Source: Collinsella aerofaciens (GTDB taxonomy: Bacteria; Actinomycetota; Coriobacteriia; Coriobacteriales; Coriobacteriaceae). From it: a stretch of DNA of 64,000 nucleotides. Below, piece by piece: positions 1 to 8,041 of this stretch (position 1 is its first letter; each line of letters opens with the position of its first letter). The stretch lies in NCBI RefSeq assembly GCF_028206795.1, contig NZ_JAQLFJ010000010.1:38451-102450 (forward strand), read 5' to 3'. Made by a program: the position numbers and the translations under genes. The notes under the pieces are model-generated. The model searched no databases. It was not told the origin of the DNA and saw only the letters and a program-made list of their open reading frames with translations.

Positions 1-517
1 TTTTCAATTCCGCGACGTTAGCCCCAGCAACTATGCGAACTATCTTGCCCGCATAAAACATTTCCTGCTGAAATCGTACGAGATTGGCGCTCACATTATT
101 GGTGCACCAGATTTCAACGTTTTTATGGCCATCAATTTCGTCGGCAAGGTGCTTAATAGCGATATCGGACACGCCGCTTTCAACCTCAGCGAACATCTCG
201 ATCATGCGAACGTCGAGCTCTGCCCTGTACTCCTCGTAGCCAAATTCCTCCTCTCGATGGCTTAAGTCGCTTGGAAAGACTGATTGAGTAAATGATTCTT
301 TCAAATCGCTAAGAGACTGGTAGCCCAATCGATTGCAGAAACGACGAACAGCGGAACGGGTCACGAATGCATCGCGGGTTATTGCGGCAACATTGATTTC
401 GCTCGAACGCCTAATGTGAGCGATGAGATATCGAGCGATGGCGGCATCGTTTGACCCAAACTCGCTGTTGATGATTGAGCTAATGCGATTGAGCACATCG
501 AAGTCATTGATATTCAC
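1..517 (-). CDS. RpiR/MurR-family sugar-responsive transcriptional regulator (partial, runs off left edge)
   Basis: The reverse strand stays open for 172 codons and leaves the window without a stop, so the C-terminus is missing. Residues 1-75 form an RpiR-type N-terminal helix-turn-helix domain, with the recognition region around VAAITRDAFVTRSAVRRFC and then NRLGYQSLSDLK. From about residue 115 a SIS-type sugar-phosphate domain begins (HLADEIDGHKNVEIWC). A GTG start at 517 is chosen because AGAGGG lies about 5 bases upstream; an in-frame ATG at 556 has no ribosome binding site. The gene is divergent from a phospho-glycosidase/PTS operon, so it probably senses the phosphorylated sugar and controls that operon and itself. 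Family assignment is firm; the ligand is inferred. Confidence 0.85.
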   Translation of the reverse strand, partial: MNINDFDVLNRISSIINSEFGSNDAAIARYLIAHIRRSSEINVAAITRDAFVTRSAVRRFCNRLGYQSLSDLKESFTQSVFPSDLSHREEEFGYEEYRAELDVRMIEMFAEVESGVSDIAIKHLADEIDGHKNVEIWCTNNVSANLVRFQQEMFYAGKIVRIVAGANVAELK

Positions 518-559
518 GTGATCCCTCTTTCCGCTCTCCTCGAAATCATGGTTCATTTA

Positions 560-597
560 TTGAATCAAACAGCTTTGGTCGTTCTCCTATGATTCAA
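560..597. promoter_or_regulatory. Candidate RpiR operator (inverted repeat TTGAATCA-N22-TGATTCAA) and overlapping promoter
   Basis: Perfect 8-bp arms lie at 560-567 and 590-597 in the divergent intergenic region. A good -10 hexamer, TATGAT (588-593, plus strand), overlaps the right arm, so a bound repressor would cover the operon promoter. No convincing -35 box was found. The assignment to the adjacent regulator is inferred from position. Confidence 0.45.
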
Positions 598-668
598 ATC
601 AGTTGACGTCATCTTAATCGTAATTCCGCCACACGTATCCACCGTGTTGAATGATGGAAAGGGGATTC

Positions 669-2087
669 ATGGACAACGTGAACAACATGCCGTTTCTCTG
701 GGGTTCCGCCACGGCGTCTTATCAGTGCGAGGGTGCCTGGAACGAAGACGGCAAAGGCCTTGGTGAGTGGGATTTCTTTAGCCACACAAGCAATAAGAAC
801 ATCAACCATGTTGACGGTGATGTATCTTGCGACTTCTACCATCGCTATGAAGAAGATATCCGCATGATGAAAGAAGGCGGACAAAACACTTATCGCTTCT
901 CTCTTTCATGGAGTCGAATCATCCCCACGGGTATCGGCGAAGTGAATGAAGAGGGTATCGATTTTTATAATCGGGTCATTGATTGTTGCCTCGAAAATGG
1001 CATAGAGCCCAACGTTACGCTGTTCCATTACGATCTACCATTCACGCTTGCTTGCAAAGGCGGATGGCTGAACAACGACATGGCAGAGTGGTTCTGCAAA
1101 TACGCCAAGATTTGCTTTGAGCGCTTTGGAGACCGCGTCAAAATCTGGGCTACCGTTAACGAGCCGCATTTCTACAGCTACTGCGTAAACATGTTGGGCA
1201 ACTATCCCCCCAATCGATCGCTCGACGTTCAGTCGTACATGCAGTTTCAGTACAACCTGATGCGCGCGAGCGCACTCGCAGTCCGAACATATCGTCAAAT
1301 GGGCTACGACGGCATCATCGGCGCCGTCCACGATGGCGGCGTTGTCGAACTCGACCCGGCAACCGAGCACCCTGATGACGTATTTCGATACGCAGACTTT
1401 TTCGCCAATCGCATGATTCTGGCACCAGCGCTTCAGGGTCAACTGCCGCCAGAAATGGACGAAATCCTTGAAAAACTTGGCGTCTCGCTCTATCGATCCC
1501 CAAATGACGTAGAAGAATTCAGAGACGGTAAAGTCGATTTTATTGGACTCAACGTGTATTGCCGAGAGTATGTAACCGACTGGCACGGTGGAGAGCTTGC
1601 CGTTTCGGCGAACAATAAGGGCGGTTCGAGCAAAAAGGTCGAAGGAAAATGCATTGCGCCCTTGTTTGAAAGCGCCCGCGACAGCAATGTTCCCCGCAAT
1701 AAATGGGGCCGCGAAATACTCCCAGGTTGCATGTATTCAACCATCATGGATGTCCACGAGCGCTATGACGCGCCCCGCATCTTTATTACGGAAAACGGAC
1801 ATGGCGCCTATGAGCAACCAGACGCAGACGGAATGATCCACGATGATGACCGCATCGAGCTTCTGGGCCAGTTCATCGAGCACATGATGAGGGCTAAGCG
1901 CGACGGCGCGCGCGTTGAGGGCTACTACCTCTGGTCGACGATGGATCTGTATAGCTGGATCAACGGCTACGAAAAACGATACGGACTTGTCCATATCGAC
2001 TTCGAGAACAATCTGGAGCGCACCCCCAAAAAGAGCTGGTATTGGTACCGAGACCTTATCTCGAAGTATCAGGAGCAGGAAGGTTAG
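669..2087 (+). CDS. Family GH1 6-phospho-beta-glycosidase (6-phospho-beta-galactosidase/glucosidase)
   Basis: A cytoplasmic retaining glycosidase that cleaves phosphorylated disaccharides delivered by the PTS. The GH1 acid/base motif TVNEP is near residue 162 and the nucleophile motif ITENG near residue 371. The segment YSWINGYEKRYG has the Ser-x6-Lys-x-Tyr arrangement that binds the 6-phosphate in LacG-type enzymes, so phosphorylated substrates are favoured over free glucosides. The C-terminus (KRYGLVHIDF, then PKKSWYWY) also resembles LacG. The start at 669 is preferred (472 residues) because GAAAGGGG precedes it; an upstream in-frame ATG at 651 lacks a site. It is followed 9 bases later by the PTS gene in the same operon. 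Substrate stereochemistry (gluco or galacto) cannot be decided. Confidence 0.92.
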   Translation: MDNVNNMPFLWGSATASYQCEGAWNEDGKGLGEWDFFSHTSNKNINHVDGDVSCDFYHRYEEDIRMMKEGGQNTYRFSLSWSRIIPTGIGEVNEEGIDFYNRVIDCCLENGIEPNVTLFHYDLPFTLACKGGWLNNDMAEWFCKYAKICFERFGDRVKIWATVNEPHFYSYCVNMLGNYPPNRSLDVQSYMQFQYNLMRASALAVRTYRQMGYDGIIGAVHDGGVVELDPATEHPDDVFRYADFFANRMILAPALQGQLPPEMDEILEKLGVSLYRSPNDVEEFRDGKVDFIGLNVYCREYVTDWHGGELAVSANNKGGSSKKVEGKCIAPLFESARDSNVPRNKWGREILPGCMYSTIMDVHERYDAPRIFITENGHGAYEQPDADGMIHDDDRIELLGQFIEHMMRAKRDGARVEGYYLWSTMDLYSWINGYEKRYGLVHIDFENNLERTPKKSWYWYRDLISKYQEQEG

Positions 2088-2096
2088 GAGAAAGAG

Positions 2097-3497
2097 ATGA
2101 AATATCAGGCAATGTCCGAAACAGTCCTAAAGGCTGTTGGCGGCAAAGAGAACATTACATCGGTAACTCATTGTGCGACGCGCCTTCGCATCGACGCACG
2201 AGACACCTCGATCATCGATCTCCAGCTCGCCAAATCGGCCGATCAGGCGCTCGGGGCAGTAGTCAGCGGTGGCCAGCTTCAGGTGATCATCGGCCCCAAC
2301 GTCACCGAGGCTTACAACGACTTCCTCGACTTCGCGGGAATCGAAGTCGGCGGTGGCACGGTTGCCGACGATGCCCAAACCGCCAAAGACCTTGCAGAAG
2401 GCATTAAAAGCGGTAACACCGCCATGGGCTTGATTGAGAAATTCGGGAACGTCTCTGCACAGGTATTCATGCCCATCGTCCCGGCGCTCATCGTTGGCGG
2501 ACTCATTCTTTCGATCAAGAATCTCCTGGTCAATTATTGCGGATTGAGCACCGATAGCGGAACCGCCCAGGTCCTGTTGGCGATCTTTAGCGCTTCGTTT
2601 AGCTTCTTACCCGTTTATCTTGGTTATCAGCTCGCGGCCGTCATGAAGATGCAGCCCATCATGGGCGCATTGCTGGGCGCGATCATGATCAGCTCGTCCA
2701 TTAGCGGTGCCGAGGGTCTCGACTTTCTTGGTATTCCCATCCCGACGAACGACTATTCGAGTACGGTAGTGCCCATCGTACTGGGCGTTGTATTCATGTA
2801 CTTTGTCGACCGCGGCCTTCAGAAGATTATTCCCGACGTTACCAAACTGTTCTTGAAGCCGCTGCTCACCATGATCATCGTCGTGCCCGTCGAGCTTATT
2901 ATCCTTGGCCCCGCCGGCAGCATGATGGGCTACGCGCTGAGCGATGCCGTCACGTGGCTTATGGACAACGTGGCATTTATCGCTACTCCGATCCTGGCAG
3001 CCCTTAACCCCTATTTCGTCATGCTCGGTCTCGATAAGGCTTACATCGCAATCGAAGTTACGAGCCTGGCGCAGCTCGGTTGGGCACCCATTATCTTTGG
3101 ATTCATCTCGAACCTCTGCATTGGCGGCACGAGCCTCGCCCTGGCAACTGCCATGAAGGGAAACAAAGAGAAGAGGGGTATGGTCACCACGGTTGCCGTC
3201 ACCGCACTCTGTGGCGTAACCGAGCCCGCGTTCTACGGTTGCCTCATCGAGCGTCCCCGCCTGCTTGTCGGCACGGCAATCGGCGCGCTCTGCGCTGGAC
3301 TCCCTGCAGGCATCTTTGTTCTGAAAGAGTATGTTGCGGGAGCATGCCCCGGCCTTCTTTCGGCACTCATCTTTATCGCTCCCGATGGGTCCATGGGTAA
3401 CTTCGTGCTGGCATGCGTTGTCGCCATCATCGCCATCGTCGTCTCCTTCATCGCTGCACGCGTGATCATCAAGAAGAACCCCAGCTATATTGAGTAG
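2097..3497 (+). CDS. PTS transporter EIIBC component, beta-glucoside/glucose superfamily
   Basis: A sugar phosphotransferase permease of 466 residues. The N-terminal EIIB domain (about 1-85) carries the phosphorylated cysteine in SVTHCATRLR. The EIIC domain (about 105-460) is strongly hydrophobic with many membrane segments and has the conserved GVTEPAFYG motif near residue 373. No EIIA domain is fused or adjacent, so a separate EIIA-Glc-type protein must donate phosphate. It lies 9 bases after the GH1 gene, with an AGGAG site just before the ATG, and is followed by a clear terminator. The pair imports and then hydrolyses a beta-linked disaccharide or glucoside. Substrate is inferred from the partner enzyme. 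Confidence 0.92.
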   Translation: MKYQAMSETVLKAVGGKENITSVTHCATRLRIDARDTSIIDLQLAKSADQALGAVVSGGQLQVIIGPNVTEAYNDFLDFAGIEVGGGTVADDAQTAKDLAEGIKSGNTAMGLIEKFGNVSAQVFMPIVPALIVGGLILSIKNLLVNYCGLSTDSGTAQVLLAIFSASFSFLPVYLGYQLAAVMKMQPIMGALLGAIMISSSISGAEGLDFLGIPIPTNDYSSTVVPIVLGVVFMYFVDRGLQKIIPDVTKLFLKPLLTMIIVVPVELIILGPAGSMMGYALSDAVTWLMDNVAFIATPILAALNPYFVMLGLDKAYIAIEVTSLAQLGWAPIIFGFISNLCIGGTSLALATAMKGNKEKRGMVTTVAVTALCGVTEPAFYGCLIERPRLLVGTAIGALCAGLPAGIFVLKEYVAGACPGLLSALIFIAPDGSMGNFVLACVVAIIAIVVSFIAARVIIKKNPSYIE

Positions 3498-3598
3498 ATG
3501 CCCGCTGTTTGCATTGGGGACATCCTCGGCAGACCATTAGCAAGAACCCAAGAAGTTCCTTAGGAGCTCGATTAATCCATTCGGATTCCTGAGGCACA

Positions 3599-3637
3599 AA
3601 CGGCCCCGATTCCACAATGAAATCGGGGCCGTTGTTT
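3599..3637 (+). terminator. Intrinsic terminator of the glycosidase/PTS operon
   Basis: The inverted repeat AACGGCCCCGATT...AATCGGGGCCGTT, with an 8-base loop, is followed by GTTTC about 100 bases after the PTS stop codon. Confidence 0.8.
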
Positions 3638-3690
3638 CTAAAGCCGTCGATAGACAATCGGTGTTTACCTTAGCTCCCTATCCAAGTTAA

Positions 3691-3754
3691 TTATCCACGC
3701 TCGTTCTCCGGTCGGGAGATTTTCTTCGCTCGCGTATCCAGAAATCCACGCTCG
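3691..3754. repeat. Intergenic repeat, copy A of the TCCACGCTCG family
   Basis: TTATCCACGCTCG (3691-3703) and AATCCACGCTCG (3743-3754) flank a GGGAGATT segment. The same elements recur in opposite orientation at 17344-17431. There is no coding potential in this stretch. Confidence 0.5.
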
Positions 3755-3790
3755 AGCAGGACATCCAGATCCGCGCCCGCCCTTGTCTCG

Positions 3791-3915
3791 ATCTGTAACA
3801 GCAAGAGGCCTATTCCGCTTCTACATGTTACAGATCAAGATATTCCTAAAACACCCTAAGTTTCATCTCAATCTGTAACAGTTAGATGCCGAATATCGGT
3901 CTTGGTGTTACAGAT
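3791..3915. repeat. Two tandem 45-bp inverted-repeat modules (ATCTGTAACA...TGTTACAGAT)
   Basis: Module 1 spans 3791-3835 and module 2 spans 3871-3915. Each has perfect 10-bp arms around a 25-base spacer, and the modules are offset by exactly 80 bp. The spacers differ from each other, whereas the arms are identical. No gene overlaps them. They could be paired protein-binding sites or a small dispersed repeat. Confidence 0.7.
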
Positions 3916-3990
3916 TTAGACAAACTGGAGGACGAGACAAACCAAAAACGGGATGGGCGCTAACCCGATGGCGCACCACCTAAATAGAAA

Positions 3991-4021
3991 CGGGCTCTGT
4001 CCCATATAGAGACAGAGCCCG
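3991..4021 (-). terminator. Intrinsic terminator of tRNA-Thr
   Basis: On the minus strand the stem CGGGCTCTGTC/GACAGAGCCCG is followed by TTTCTATTT, 10 bases beyond the tRNA 3' end. Confidence 0.8.
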
Positions 4022-4030
4022 AAACTCTCA

Positions 4031-4105
4031 TGGAGCCAGTGACAGGAATCGAACCCGCAACCCACTGATTACAAATCAGTTGCGCTACCGTTGCGCCACA
4101 CTGGC
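4031..4105 (-). tRNA. tRNA-Thr (anticodon TGT)
   Basis: A complete cloverleaf on the minus strand. The acceptor GCCAGTG pairs with CACTGGC, followed by T and an encoded CCA. The anticodon stem CTGA/TCAG encloses the loop TTTGTAA, giving anticodon TGT. The T-arm contains GGTTCGATTCC. Confidence 0.95.
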
Positions 4106-4135
4106 ACACTTGGCGCTTTCGCGCGAAGCCTGTTT

Positions 4136-4164
4136 AGGATAAAGGAATTGAGGACGGGGCGCAA
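4136..4164 (-). promoter_or_regulatory. Promoter of tRNA-Thr
   Basis: On the minus strand TTGCGC (4164-4159) and TATCCT (4141-4136) are separated by 17 bases and end about 30 bases before the mature tRNA 5' end. Confidence 0.55.
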
Positions 4165-4261
4165 CAGGCCCTTCGACCGACCACATCTCAAAAACCGTTC
4201 GTCAGAACGAACAGTTTTATCTGTTCGTCAAAACATAAACCTATTCGTTTTGACAGCTGCA

Positions 4262-4289
4262 AACCCGCAACCCACTGATTACAAATCAG
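4262..4289. repeat. 28-bp exact duplicate of an internal part of tRNA-Thr
   Basis: Bases 4262-4289 are identical to 4052-4079, which cover the T-stem side, variable region and anticodon arm of tRNA-Thr. They lie in the same orientation 210 bp away, upstream of the tRNA promoter. The similarity stops abruptly at both ends, as expected of a recombination or integration scar. The surrounding 4170-4260 segment has short GTTCGTCA-type repeats and no gene. Confidence 0.75.
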
Positions 4290-4331
4290 CGGGTAGACCA
4301 ATCTAGGAAACGGCTCTCTGCCGCAACTCCC

Positions 4332-5009
4332 CTACCGTCCGCGCAGGGCCTTGAGCTTGGCCAGGGCATCGGGGCTCAGGCGACTGCCCAGGGTCATCTT
4401 GATCTGCGGGGCTTCCTCGGCCTCGTGAACGTCGTTGTCGATCTGTTTGATCTCGTCCACCAGCATACGGCTCGAGATGCGCGTGACGCCCTTGCCCATG
4501 ACGACGGCCTGTATTGTGCCGTCACTCGATACCACGGAGCACGCGCGGCCTTCCTCACGCGCCTCGATGCAGAGCTTCTGCACCACGGTATCGGCAGAGA
4601 CGCCCGTCGGCGAGAACTCGATGCGCACGCCGCGGGCCGGTAGGTTGGGGCGCTCGTTGGAGATGTTGCCCGCGCCGTCGAACACGATCACGGCCTCGTA
4701 ACGGCCCTGGGCAAACGCCGCGACATCGTTGATAAGCGCAGTACGAGCCATATCGTGGACGTCGCTGGAATATGGATCGTCGGAATGGTCGTAGACGAGC
4801 TTTTCGTAGCGCGGCGTGCAGTGAATCACGTTGTAGCCGTCGACCACCAGCAGCTCGGGCTTATTGGAGTGCACCGTCGAGACCGGGTCGGCGATGGCCT
4901 GCGCAAACGCATTGCCGCCCACGCCATAGGTCGCGGCCGAAACAATCGGCTTGGCCGAGCCCTCGCCAAAGCGCTTGGCCTTGGACTTGGCGCGGTTCTT
5001 CTTGGACAT
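4332..5009 (-). CDS. NYN-domain (YacP/Rae1-like) endoribonuclease family protein
   Basis: A 225-residue protein with a PIN-like NYN nuclease fold. The first acidic motif is LLVVDGYNVIHCTPRYEK (about residues 53-70), with further conserved acids in VIVFDGAGN and in SSDGTIQAVV. The N-terminus is a basic, Lys/Arg-rich tail (MSKKNRAKSKAKRFG). In Bacillus the homologue is the last gene of the disA-ispDF-cysS-mrnC-yacO-yacP cluster and is a ribosome-associated mRNA endonuclease. The same position here, 3 bases after the TrmH-family gene, supports orthology. It is probably cotranscribed with rlmB and cysS. Exact function is inferred. Confidence 0.85.
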   Translation of the reverse strand: MSKKNRAKSKAKRFGEGSAKPIVSAATYGVGGNAFAQAIADPVSTVHSNKPELLVVDGYNVIHCTPRYEKLVYDHSDDPYSSDVHDMARTALINDVAAFAQGRYEAVIVFDGAGNISNERPNLPARGVRIEFSPTGVSADTVVQKLCIEAREEGRACSVVSSDGTIQAVVMGKGVTRISSRMLVDEIKQIDNDVHEAEEAPQIKMTLGSRLSPDALAKLKALRGR

Positions 5010-5012
5010 GCG

Positions 5013-5933
5013 CTACTCCTCCCCCATGAGCTCGCCGGCATTGCGGCGCAGCCACTCAAAGCACAGCGCGGTGGTCGCCTGGGCCACGTTGAGACTCTCG
5101 GTCATGCCGCGCTGGGGAAGCTTGGTCAAAAAGTCGCATTTCTCGAGCACCAGGCGCGAGATGCCGTCGCCCTCGGAGCCCATGACGAGCGCAACGCGGC
5201 CCTCGAAGGGAGCATCCCAGCAGCTGCCCTCGGCGTGCTCGGAAGCACCGCCCACCCAAAAGCCGGCGGCCTTGAGGTCGTCAAGCGCTCGGGCGATATT
5301 GGGAACCTGCGCGATGGGCAGGTGCATGACGGCACCAGCGGAGGTTTTGTAGCTGCCCACGGTCACACCGGCGGCGCGCTTGTTGGCAATGATGACGCCC
5401 GCTGCGCCCACGACCTCGGCAGAGCGCACGATCGCACCAAAATTGCCATCGTCGGTCACATGGTCGAGCACGACGACGAGCGCCGGTCCTTCACCCGCGC
5501 GATCGAGAATATCGGCGACATCGGCATAGGGGAAATTGCCCACCTCGAGCGCAATGCCCTGGTGAGCGCCATGGCTCGACAGCGCATCGAGCTGCGTGCG
5601 CGGCACATACTTAATGCGGACGTCCGCGGCGTTGAGGTCGTCGACCAGGCGCGACAAGGCGGCATCGCGCTCCCCGCCCTCGGCGATGAGCGCGCACTTG
5701 ACGGGAAAGCCGGTACGCAGTGCCTCGGCGGCAGCACGACGACCTTCGATAAACTCGCCCTTGGGAACCTGAACGTTGTCGCGGTTGCGATCTCGCTGCG
5801 AACGCGCAGCCTGGGCTTGGGAGCGCTCGCGCTGGCCCTTGGGAGTGGCAGCGCGGTCGTTGCGGCGAATCGGACGCGAGCCAGAAGCAGCCTGCTTGCC
5901 TCCACGCGGTGCACGTTTGCGATTGTCGGCCAT
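5013..5933 (-). CDS. rlmB: 23S rRNA 2'-O-ribose methyltransferase, TrmH/SpoU family (RlmB/YacO-like)
   Basis: A 306-residue SPOUT methyltransferase. The first 65 residues are a basic, low-complexity extension (Arg/Lys/Gln-rich). Next come a substrate-binding domain (EGRRAAAEALRTG...) and the trefoil-knot catalytic domain. That domain holds the TrmH motifs NFGAIVRSAEVVGAAGVI, VMGSEGDGISRLVLEKCD and SLNVAQATTALCFEWL. The expected reaction is 2'-O methylation of a guanosine in 23S rRNA, G2251 in E. coli RlmB. AAGGAGG precedes the ATG. It lies between cysS and the NYN nuclease, as in Bacillus. The family is certain; the modified nucleotide is inferred. Confidence 0.9.
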   Translation of the reverse strand: MADNRKRAPRGGKQAASGSRPIRRNDRAATPKGQRERSQAQAARSQRDRNRDNVQVPKGEFIEGRRAAAEALRTGFPVKCALIAEGGERDAALSRLVDDLNAADVRIKYVPRTQLDALSSHGAHQGIALEVGNFPYADVADILDRAGEGPALVVVLDHVTDDGNFGAIVRSAEVVGAAGVIIANKRAAGVTVGSYKTSAGAVMHLPIAQVPNIARALDDLKAAGFWVGGASEHAEGSCWDAPFEGRVALVMGSEGDGISRLVLEKCDFLTKLPQRGMTESLNVAQATTALCFEWLRRNAGELMGEE

Positions 5934-6076
5934 AAAACGGCCTCCTTAAATAGATAACGAACAAGAATCGACCGTCCGAGCCACGGCACCTTGCCTTTCA
6001 ATCGTTGGGCATGACCACCAGGTCTATGCCCTCCTCTTTCAAGGCAATCTGCCGCACCTCGAACGGTCGACAAATA

Positions 6077-7543
6077 CTAGAGACTCTTAATACGAGTACC
6101 CGCGGCCGTATCTTCAATCGTCAGGCCCAGGTCCTTGAGCTGGTCGCGGATGGCGTCGGCCAGATCCCAGTTCTTGGCGGCACGGGCCTCGGCACGGGCC
6201 TCGAGAATCTTGGCAGCGGCCTCGTCCACGTCGTCACCCGTGTAGGCGACCAGGCCGGCGGCAACGCCCAGCAGGCCCAGCGGCAACTCGACCTTGGGCT
6301 CGGGGAGCTCGACGCCAAACGTATCGAGCAGCTCGACCAGCGTATCGGCAGCAGCAAGCGCAGCGGCCTTGTCGGCAGCGTCGCCCGCCTGCTCCAGGTA
6401 CTGGTTGCACTCGGTCACAAAGCCAAAGACAGCACCCATGGCACCGGCAGTGTTAAAGTCGTCGTCCATGCACTCCTTAAAGGCGGCACGGGCCTCGGCG
6501 GCCTTAGCGGCAAACGCCTCGGATGCTGCCTCATCGGCATCGGCCGTCGCATGGTTCGCGGCCCAGCGCAGGTTCTCGACCGTACCGGCAATGCGTGTGA
6601 GCGAGTTCTCGGCACCATCCAGACGCTCCCAGGAGAAGTCAAGCGGCGAGCGATAACTCGTCTGCAGCATCAGCAGGCGCAGGGCCGCGGCAGAGTGCTG
6701 TTCGAGCACCTCGGCCAGCGTAAAGAAGTTTCCGAGCGACTTGGACATCTTCTCGCCGTCGACCAGCAGCATGCCCGTGTGCATCCAGGTGTTGGAGAAG
6801 CCCTGGTGCCAGGCGCAGGTGGCCTGAGCGCACTCGTTCTCGTGATGCGGGAAGGCAAGGTCGGAGCCGCCGCCGTGGATGTCGATCGGAGTGCCCAGGT
6901 AGCGATGCACCATGGCGGCGCACTCGGTGTGCCAACCGGGACGGCCTTCGCCCCAGGGGCTCGGCCAGCTGGGTTCGCCGGGCTTAGCGGCCTTCCACAG
7001 GGCAAAGTCGAGCGGATCGTTCTTGTCCTCGTTCTCCTCGATGCGCGCGCCAACCATAAGGTCGTCGATGTTGCGGCCCGAGACCTGACCATAGTTGGGA
7101 TCGCTGCGCACGGCAAAGTACACATCGCCGTTATCGGCTGCGTAAGCGTGGCCCTGCTCGATAAGCGTCTTGATCATGGCGATCATGGGGCCGATCTCCT
7201 TGGTGGCGCGGGGGCGCACATCGGGATCGAGCACGTTGGCGGCGCGCATGACGCCGATAAACTTGTCGGAGAACTCCGTCGCGACCTCGGCGGCCGTTCG
7301 GCCCTGCTCGTTGGCGCGCTTGATGATCTTGTCATCGACATCGGTGAGGTTCTGGGCGAACGTGACCTCGTAGCCGCTCGCGATGAGCCAGCGACGAATC
7401 ACGTCAAAGCTGATGAACGTGCGGGCATTGCCGATGTGGATGTTGTCGTAGACCGTGGGGCCGCACACGTACATGCGGACCTTGCCGGACTCGATGGGCT
7501 GGAACTCTTCCTTTTTATGGGTAGCGCTGTTGTAGATACGCAT
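6077..7543 (-). CDS. cysS: Cysteine--tRNA ligase
   Basis: A class I aminoacyl-tRNA synthetase of 488 residues, near the usual length. The HIGH signature appears as NIHIGNART (about residues 34-42), the KMSKS loop as GEKMSKSLGNF (about 264-274), and zinc ligands as CGPTVYD, HTECAA and FPHHENE. The C-terminal anticodon-binding DALR-type region ends in IEDTAAGTRIKSL. The gene starts 3 bases after the ispF stop, so translation is probably coupled. A 143-base gap separates it from rlmB, where Bacillus carries mrnC. No T-box leader is visible, in keeping with an internal operon position. Confidence 0.97.
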   Translation of the reverse strand: MRIYNSATHKKEEFQPIESGKVRMYVCGPTVYDNIHIGNARTFISFDVIRRWLIASGYEVTFAQNLTDVDDKIIKRANEQGRTAAEVATEFSDKFIGVMRAANVLDPDVRPRATKEIGPMIAMIKTLIEQGHAYAADNGDVYFAVRSDPNYGQVSGRNIDDLMVGARIEENEDKNDPLDFALWKAAKPGEPSWPSPWGEGRPGWHTECAAMVHRYLGTPIDIHGGGSDLAFPHHENECAQATCAWHQGFSNTWMHTGMLLVDGEKMSKSLGNFFTLAEVLEQHSAAALRLLMLQTSYRSPLDFSWERLDGAENSLTRIAGTVENLRWAANHATADADEAASEAFAAKAAEARAAFKECMDDDFNTAGAMGAVFGFVTECNQYLEQAGDAADKAAALAAADTLVELLDTFGVELPEPKVELPLGLLGVAAGLVAYTGDDVDEAAAKILEARAEARAAKNWDLADAIRDQLKDLGLTIEDTAAGTRIKSL

Positions 7544-7546
7544 TCG

Positions 7547-8041
7547 TTACTCCTTAACGGTTTTCTGTAGCAGGCAGACGGCCCAGGCACCGATTCCCTC
7601 GCCCTGGCCTTCCCAACCGAGCTTTTCGGTCGTAGTGGCGGCGACGCCCACGTTTTCGACGTCGACGCCCAGGGCATGGGCAAGGTTGGCGCGCATGGCA
7701 TCGCGGTGCGGGGTGATCTTGGGTTGCTGACAGGCAATGGTGCAATCGGCATCGACAAACTCGAAGCCCAGTTCGCGCGCGTAGTCCATCACGCGAGCGA
7801 GCAGCACCATCGAATCGGCACCCTCATAGGCGGGGTCGGTATCGGGGAATAGCTTGCCGATGTCTCCCCCGCGGCAGGCGCCCAGAATGGCGTCGGCCAA
7901 GGCGTGCGCGAGCACATCGGCATCCGAGTGGCCCAGCAGGCCGCGCTCGTAGGGAATGTCAACACCGCCGATGATACATCGACGCCCCTCCACCAGACGG
8001 TGGACGTCGTAGCCATGGCCAATGCGCAGGTTACTGAACAT
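7547..8041 (-). CDS. ispF: 2-C-methyl-D-erythritol 2,4-cyclodiphosphate synthase
   Basis: Catalyses the cyclisation step of the MEP isoprenoid pathway as a trimeric zinc enzyme. RIGHYDVH-type metal ligands are seen in RIGHGYDVHRL, and the conserved HSDADVLAHALADAILGA follows. Toward the C-terminus comes the TTTEKLGWEGQGEGI loop. The start at 8041 (164 residues) is preferred over an upstream in-frame ATG at 8074 because AGAGGA lies 8 bases before it and the usual IspF N-terminus begins there. The start overlaps the end of ispD by 11 bases, indicating translational coupling. Confidence 0.95.
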   Translation of the reverse strand: MFSNLRIGHGYDVHRLVEGRRCIIGGVDIPYERGLLGHSDADVLAHALADAILGACRGGDIGKLFPDTDPAYEGADSMVLLARVMDYARELGFEFVDADCTIACQQPKITPHRDAMRANLAHALGVDVENVGVAATTTEKLGWEGQGEGIGAWAVCLLQKTVKE

